DNA from: Anaerolineales bacterium
GTDB taxonomy: Bacteria; Chloroflexota; Anaerolineae; UBA7937
Assembly: GCA_030593425.1 (NCBI GenBank)
Contig: JAUVHF010000014.1
Span: forward strand, 1 to 17,901
Reading direction: 5' to 3'
DNA length: 17,901 nucleotides
A program made the position numbers and the translations under genes. A model generated the notes under the pieces. The model worked only from the letters and a program-made list of their open reading frames with translations, was not told where the DNA came from and did not search any database. This document shows positions 15,201-17,901 of this stretch, piece after piece. Each line of letters begins with the position of its first letter. Position 1 is the first letter of the stretch.

Positions 15201-15346
15201 GTAGGTGGCCCCTCGTAGAAGACCCAGCGAGGAGCGTCTTTGCGCAACTCCAGGCTCTTCTTGAAAATCCGGTTCTTTTGCCAGAAGGAAAGTATCTCCT
15301 TCTCCAGTTTTACGAAATCGATCTTGGATGATACCTCTTTAAACAT
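12212..15346 (-). CDS. ileS: Isoleucyl-tRNA synthetase, eukaryote-like (type 2)
   Basis: Charges tRNA-Ile and has an editing domain against valine. Seen: the HIGH-type signature HVGH (55-58) in PTANGLPHVGH, KMSKS at 591-595 in GRKMSKSLGNVVDPW, and cysteine pairs CPRCG, CWRC, CESCG and CPQC in the catalytic and editing regions. The segment ELEVEKELGFTGKPAIEEYG and the overall size (1044 residues) fit type 2 IleRS, the form that is often resistant to mupirocin; that resistance is knowledge of the class, not seen here. The C-terminal half is the anticodon-binding and tail region. ATG at 15346 has GGAGG a few bases upstream and overlaps the end of the Nudix gene by 8 bp, so translation is coupled. 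It is the last gene of an operon under an isoleucine T-box. Confidence 0.97.
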   Translation of the reverse strand: MFKEVSSKIDFVKLEKEILSFWQKNRIFKKSLELRKDAPRWVFYEGPPTANGLPHVGHVLTRVFKDLFPRYRIMKGYYVLRKGGWDTHGLPVELEVEKELGFTGKPAIEEYGVAEFNQRCRESVFRYVNEWYQTSERIGFWIDMDDPYVTLSNEYIESVWWILKRFWEMDLLYEDYKVVPYCPRCGTPLSSHELAQGYATAEDPSVYVKFPLRDEPGTYFLVWTTTPWTLPGNVALAVHPDVEYTLVKQDGERLILAKELLDEALVGDYEVVKNLKAKDLVGKHYSPLYTFLPVDVDYCYVLAADFVTTEEGTGIVHMAPAFGEVDLEVGREYGLPTLQTVDSQGRFIPQVNPWAGVFVKDADPSITEDLERRGLMYRSGTYRHTYPFCWRCETPLLYYAKSTWFIKTTERKEDLLANNQKINWYPAHIKDGRFGNWLESNVDWALGRDRYWGTPLPIWRCESCGHQLLVGSIAELEERAGRSWKELDLHRPFVDSILLSCPQCEGKMRRVPEVIDAWFDSGSMPVGQWHYPFENEEIFREQFPADFICEAVDQTRGWFYSLHAISTLLFNEPSYKNVIVLGLVVDAQGRKMSKSLGNVVDPWDVLRAHGADAMRWYFYTASPAGSERRFSVELVGEVVRKFLLTLWNTYAFFVIYANIDKYSPKIRALPVAQRPPLDRWILSELNSLVEKVDRALDDFDATGAARPIQEFVELLSNWYVRRSRRRFWRSEQDEDKAAAYATLYDCLTTLSKLLAPFTPFLAEEIYRNLVSSVDERAPKSAHLSDFPQSDKGLIDLKLMADTALLMRLVSLGHAARNKAGLKVRQPLAQLLIKVCTPEEREVIEGLADQVLEELNVKSLAFVEEPDLVEYQIKPDPRLLGPKYGALYPKIKESLTSLDTYSVVERVRSGEEVEVTIEGQKVVLLPEEVKIEPLPREGLAVAEEGGHLVAVTTTLTEELRWEGLAREVVRRIQTLRKEADFKIEDTIVTYFEAHPILVQVMEEHGEYIKRETLSTALVQKGAPPGCVTKSYSIEGHGITLALKRS

Positions 15347-15872
15347 CGCCTACCTCCGATGAGATTCCACCGACCTCATCGTCGGCGATCGACCTCCTCC
15401 AATCCTCCAATACCTGACGGATGTGGGAGAAGGCGAGGGGTTCGGGCAGCCCACCCGGGGGGAACCAGGCCAGTGCCTGGGCATCGCTGGCTGGACACGG
15501 CTTCCCACCTATCGGCTCCGCCAGATAGAATAGGTTCAGGGTATAATCCTCTCCCTGGCCATAGGTATCTATGTAAGCCCCGAAGAAGCCCCTCATCTTA
15601 ACCTTCAGCCCCGTCTCCTCCTGGACCTCGCGTACAGCCCCATCCTCTGGATGCTCTCCCGCCTCTAGGAAGCCGCCGGGGATGTCCCAGCACCCCTTAT
15701 AGGGCTCCACACCCCGCTTCACCAAGAGGAGCCGACCACCCTTCACTACCAAAGCCCCAGCGCAGGGGTAGGAATACTCGTAATGCTCAGCCCCACAATC
15801 TCCGCAGACCTGGGGCCCTTCATCCAGAGACAAGGCCACCCCACAGTTAGGACAGAATCTAAACCTAGCCAT
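15339..15872 (-). CDS. Nudix hydrolase with N-terminal zinc ribbon
   Basis: 177 residues. A zinc ribbon comes first (C7, C10, C23, C26: CPNC and CGDC), followed by a Nudix domain. The box G67 to L89 fits GX5EX7REUXEEXGU exactly: GFLEAGE, seven residues, REVQEETGL. Nudix enzymes hydrolyse nucleoside diphosphates linked to another group (NADH, ADP-ribose, capped RNA, damaged dNTPs). The zinc ribbon recalls NudC-type NADH or NAD-cap hydrolases, but the rest of the NudC architecture is not recognisable, so the substrate is open. It is located between alaX (2 bp between stop and start) and ileS (8-bp overlap), hence under the same T-box. Confidence 0.92.
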   Translation of the reverse strand: MARFRFCPNCGVALSLDEGPQVCGDCGAEHYEYSYPCAGALVVKGGRLLLVKRGVEPYKGCWDIPGGFLEAGEHPEDGAVREVQEETGLKVKMRGFFGAYIDTYGQGEDYTLNLFYLAEPIGGKPCPASDAQALAWFPPGGLPEPLAFSHIRQVLEDWRRSIADDEVGGISSEVGDV

Positions 15873-15874
15873 GG

Positions 15875-16582
15875 CTACTCCAGGGCGATCCTCAGCCTCT
15901 TATTTATCCTCCCTTTGCTCTCGTGTCCCACCACCCGTATATGCCCCACCTCTTTGGTGTTGGCCACGTGGGTCCCTCCATCGGCCTGCATATCCAGCCC
16001 CTCTATCTCTACCACCCGCACCTCTTTTATCCCCTCCGGCAGGAGGTTGATCTTGGTGCGGATCAGGTCCGGGATCTGGAAAGCCTCCTCCCGAGGGAGT
16101 ACGCTTACCTTGACCGGGCGCCCCGCCTCCACCTCCCGGTTGATCTTCTCCTTCACCTCCTGAGCGAAATCGGCGCTCATATGCTCCAACTCGAAATCCA
16201 TCCGCGCCCTGAGAGGCTCCATATTTCCCCCGGTGACCGAGGCCCCATAGTCCCTAAAGATTACGCCACAGAGGATATGCAAAGCGGTATGAGTGCGCAT
16301 CAATCTATACCGATGCTCCCAATCGATCTCCCCATAGACTCTGGTCCCTGCTGGGGGCGGCTCTCTATCCAGTTTGTGGAAGACCTTTCCCTTCTTGCTC
16401 ACCTTGAGCACTCTGTAGATCTGCCCTTGGTCGTCCAAGAGAACGCCAACATCGCTGGGCTGTCCCCCGCCCTGAGGATAAAAGGCTGTACGGTCCAAGA
16501 CGACCCTATTTCCCTCCACCTCCATTATTGTGGCTTCGAACTCCCGAAGGTAACTATCCGTCAGGCACAAGAGCTCGGTCAC
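15875..16582 (-). CDS. alaX: Alanyl-tRNA editing protein AlaX (trans-editing, AlaX-M size)
   Basis: Free-standing hydrolase related to the AlaRS editing domain; it removes serine or glycine from mischarged tRNA-Ala. The N-terminal part has FYPQGGGQPSD (35-43), as in the Gly-rich region of AlaRS. Zinc ligands H98 and H102 are seen in HTALH, and GGTHVANTKEVG near 202-213 gives H205. At the usual Cys position there is D201 (ADGGTH). Such ADGGTH strings may occur in other AlaX-M proteins; I cannot check that here. The length (235) is that of AlaX-M. The GTG at 16582 has GGGAGGAT five bases before it. It is the first gene after the ile T-box, in an operon with the Nudix gene and ileS. Confidence 0.92.
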   Translation of the reverse strand: MTELLCLTDSYLREFEATIMEVEGNRVVLDRTAFYPQGGGQPSDVGVLLDDQGQIYRVLKVSKKGKVFHKLDREPPPAGTRVYGEIDWEHRYRLMRTHTALHILCGVIFRDYGASVTGGNMEPLRARMDFELEHMSADFAQEVKEKINREVEAGRPVKVSVLPREEAFQIPDLIRTKINLLPEGIKEVRVVEIEGLDMQADGGTHVANTKEVGHIRVVGHESKGRINKRLRIALE

Positions 16583-16607
16583 ACGATCCTCCCTCTATAT
16601 AAACGAT

Positions 16608-16634
16608 AAGCCCTCGTCCTAGGGACGAGGGCTT
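16608..16634 (-). terminator. T-box terminator hairpin
   Basis: Perfect 12-bp stem (AAGCCCTCGTCC and GGACGAGGGCTT, loop of 3), directly downstream of the antiterminator on the - strand, then a modest T-rich tail (TATCGTTTATA) before alaX. It forms when tRNA-Ile is charged. Confidence 0.85.
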
Positions 16635-16866
16635 TACCCCCGCGGTACCACCCTAATTAGCGACTTCCCGCTCACTCGTTAGGGTACGTGTTCATACCCT
16701 CACCTCTGATAACGGATAGCGAACCCGGCCAAGTCTACTCGGCAACCCTTTCGGTTGGCGGCTCCGGAGGGATTTTCGCGCAGGGCCTCTCCTATCTGGC
16801 TCTCACCTTATCCAGACTCTCTGGAAGGTGGCACCTGCCTACTCGTCTCCATCATAGCCTTTAATT
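16608..16866 (-). ncRNA. Isoleucine T-box riboswitch, leader of alaX-nudix-ileS
   Basis: Read on the - strand. Stem I has AGTA (S-turn 5' side, 16842-16839) and GCAGG pairing with CCTGC, and CCAGAGAG plus GGTGAGAGCC in the distal part. GAA then leads into the specifier ATC at 16773-16771, an isoleucine codon. The antiterminator T-box is GGGTGGTACCGCGGG (16653-16639); its TGGT should pair with an ACCA tRNA end, which fits a discriminator A. A terminator follows. T-boxes bind uncharged tRNA and switch on the genes behind them. The codon matches ileS, which lies third in the operon, so control by isoleucyl-tRNA level is a strong inference. alaX and the Nudix gene are controlled with it. Confidence 0.93.
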
Positions 16867-16872
16867 GGCAAT

Positions 16873-16901
16873 AGTATGTCACAAAAGGTCGATTTTGTCA
16901 A
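16873..16901 (-). promoter_or_regulatory. Promoter of the T-box operon
   Basis: Perfect TTGACA (16901-16896), a 17-bp spacer and CATACT (16878-16873; four of six consensus bases) put the start near 16866, just before stem I. Confidence 0.85.
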
Positions 16902-16929
16902 CCCAGGCCCTCCACAGATCGCCAAGGCA

Positions 16930-17136
16930 ACAAAGAAAGCCAGCAGGCCTTGCGGCCTGCTGGCTGAAGACGTCCCCCGCTGTGTCGTGTGCTCCTAAGT
17001 TTTGACCCTGCTTTCGCAGGTGGGTGCCTACCTATTGGTTATTGTCCTACGGACAGCCCCTCTAGAGATCGGCTCCCTATTTATAAAGTGTTGGCTCAAA
17101 ACTGTTCGTCGCATCACGCGCACTACAGGGTGACGC
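16930..17136 (-). ncRNA. Candidate structured non-coding RNA, about 200 nt, 6S-like
   Basis: This 200-nt stretch has no sensible reading frame but has a promoter and a terminator on the - strand. The segment AGTTTTGA (17103-17096) pairs exactly with TCAAAACT (17005-16998), enclosing about 90 nt. The outer ends can pair further (GCGTC with GACGT, CCC with GGG, GTG with CAC), and a GAAA tetraloop hairpin (CCTGC, GCAGG) and a GTCC/GGAC hairpin lie inside. A long rod with an open middle and a size near 200 nt is the layout of 6S RNA. The strings GAGCCGAT and AAAACT...ACGACACA recall E. coli 6S, but I cannot test homology. The existence of a transcript is more certain than its identity. Confidence 0.5.
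16938..16965 (-). terminator. Strong rho-independent terminator of the candidate ncRNA
   Basis: AGCCAGCAGGCC, loop of 4, GGCCTGCTGGCT: a perfect 12-bp stem, followed on the - strand by TTTCTTTGTTG. It lies about 37 bp before the T-box -35 box. Confidence 0.88.
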
Positions 17137-17142
17137 AATCAT

Positions 17143-17171
17143 AATATAGCACATAATGGCAATTTTTGCAA
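17143..17171 (-). promoter_or_regulatory. Promoter of the candidate ncRNA
   Basis: TTGCAA (17171-17166), exactly 17 bp, TATATT (17148-17143), located in the gap after the aspS stop. The expected start is at 17139-17136. Confidence 0.7.
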
Positions 17172-17198
17172 GCGCAGAACGCTTTGGTGCCTGAAGTT

Positions 17199-17900
17199 TT
17201 AAGGTCCTTCATCCTCTGCTAGCCGAAGGTGTAACTCTTTCAATTGATCCTCCGAGACGGGCGATGGGGCTTGGAAGAGGAGGTCTTGCGCGCTTTGGGT
17301 CTTGGGGAAGGCGATCACCTCCCGGATGTTCTCCTCTCCGGTCAGCACCATAACTAGCCGGTCGATGCCTGGGGCGATGCCCCCGTGGGGAGGCGCGCCG
17401 TAATCGAGAGCCTCCAAGAAATGCCCAAACTGAGCATCCATCTCCTCCTGCGATAGCCCGATCATCTTAAAAACCCGTTCTTGGAGTTCTCTCTGATGAA
17501 TGCGAACACTTCCCCCACCGATCTCCTCGCCGTTGCAGACTATGTCGTGGGAGATGCCCCGCACTCGATGCGGGTCAGAGGCCATATAGGGAAGATCCTC
17601 TCCCTTAGGTTGGGTAAAGGGGTGAGGAGAGAACTCCCAACGCGATAGCTCTTCGTTCCACTCCATGAGGGGAAATTCCAGGACCCAAACGAAGGCCAAA
17701 AGGTCTTTGTCCCGCAACCCTAGCCGCTCCCCCATCTCCACTCGTAGATGCGCTAAGGCTCCGGCCACTACCTCCGGCTGGTCGGCCACTATCAGAAGGA
17801 GGTCTCCTGGCTCGGCTCCCGTGCGGGAGAGGAGGCCTTCGATTTCTGCCTCAGAGAGATGCTTGGAGATGGCAGAGCGGATGCCATCCGCTTGCACGGC
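17199..17900 (-). CDS. aspS: Aspartyl-tRNA synthetase, C-terminal part (5' end outside window)
   Basis: The frame enters from the right edge and stops at 17199. Seen: LEFPLMEWNEELSRWEFSPHPFTQP (given in parts: FPLMEWNEE, SPHPFTQP), the class II motif region GGGSVRIHQRELQE, then the motif 3 segment GGIAPGIDRLVMVL and the terminal FPKTQSAQDLLFQAPSPV, all typical of bacterial AspRS. The ATP-binding arginine in GIDR is present. The first residues seen belong to the GAD (insertion) domain, so about 350 residues lie outside the window; the GTG at 17897 is internal. It is followed by the promoter of the candidate ncRNA. Whether this enzyme also charges tRNA-Asn cannot be read from this part. Confidence 0.97.
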   Translation of the reverse strand, partial: AVQADGIRSAISKHLSEAEIEGLLSRTGAEPGDLLLIVADQPEVVAGALAHLRVEMGERLGLRDKDLLAFVWVLEFPLMEWNEELSRWEFSPHPFTQPKGEDLPYMASDPHRVRGISHDIVCNGEEIGGGSVRIHQRELQERVFKMIGLSQEEMDAQFGHFLEALDYGAPPHGGIAPGIDRLVMVLTGEENIREVIAFPKTQSAQDLLFQAPSPVSEDQLKELHLRLAEDEGP

Positions 17901-17901
17901 G

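Overview
The window reads as a piece of a chromosome from a moderately GC-rich, probably thermophilic or thermotolerant bacterium. A member of the Chloroflexota (Anaerolineae-like) is my best guess. The pointers are heavy use of ATA, AGG and CTC codons, a lipoprotein with a long Pro/Thr 'PTPTP' linker, a class A penicillin-binding protein with C-terminal beta-sandwich domains, an eukaryote-like (type 2) isoleucyl-tRNA synthetase, and a T-box leader outside the Firmicutes. This assignment is inference; no rRNA or other phylogenetic marker was compared.

Left part (1-5979, + strand): the 3' end of a SAM methyltransferase, a 995-residue class A PBP (peptidoglycan synthesis), surE, a nitroreductase and a branched-chain aminotransferase (ilvE). 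These are ordinary chromosomal genes, mostly with their own ribosome binding sites; surE and the nitroreductase are almost contiguous.

Middle part (5980-9428): an accessory-looking island. Two 130-bp direct repeats (A1 6012-6141, A2 9253-9382; about 97% identical, each ending in a terminator-like hairpin) and two copies of a second hairpin repeat (C1, C2) bracket five small genes, all on the - strand: an unrecognised basic protein, an SRPBCC protein, a PEBP-family lipoprotein and two small membrane proteins. Five direct copies (B1-B5) of a roughly 20-27 bp motif (consensus CTCACCCTGCCGCAGAAG) lie between them, one per gene. One gene is also flanked by a 20-bp inverted repeat. The layout is cassette-like, but I see no integrase and no canonical attC site.

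Right part (9429-17901): a + strand membrane protein (PH-like region plus DUF1648-like region) converges on, and overlaps, the - strand operon tsaE-tsaB-rimI (t6A tRNA modification plus ribosomal-protein acetylation), which has its own TTGCTC-17-TATAAT promoter. Upstream is a - strand operon alaX-nudix-ileS. It is preceded by a complete T-box riboswitch: TTGACA-17-CATACT promoter, stem I with specifier AUC, GGGTGGTACCGCGGG antiterminator and a 12-bp terminator. Uncharged tRNA-Ile should therefore switch on an alanyl-tRNA editing protein as well as IleRS. Further right is a candidate structured RNA of about 200 nt (6S-like) with its own promoter and terminator, then the C-terminal two-fifths or so of aspS. 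Translation and tRNA quality control dominate this side.
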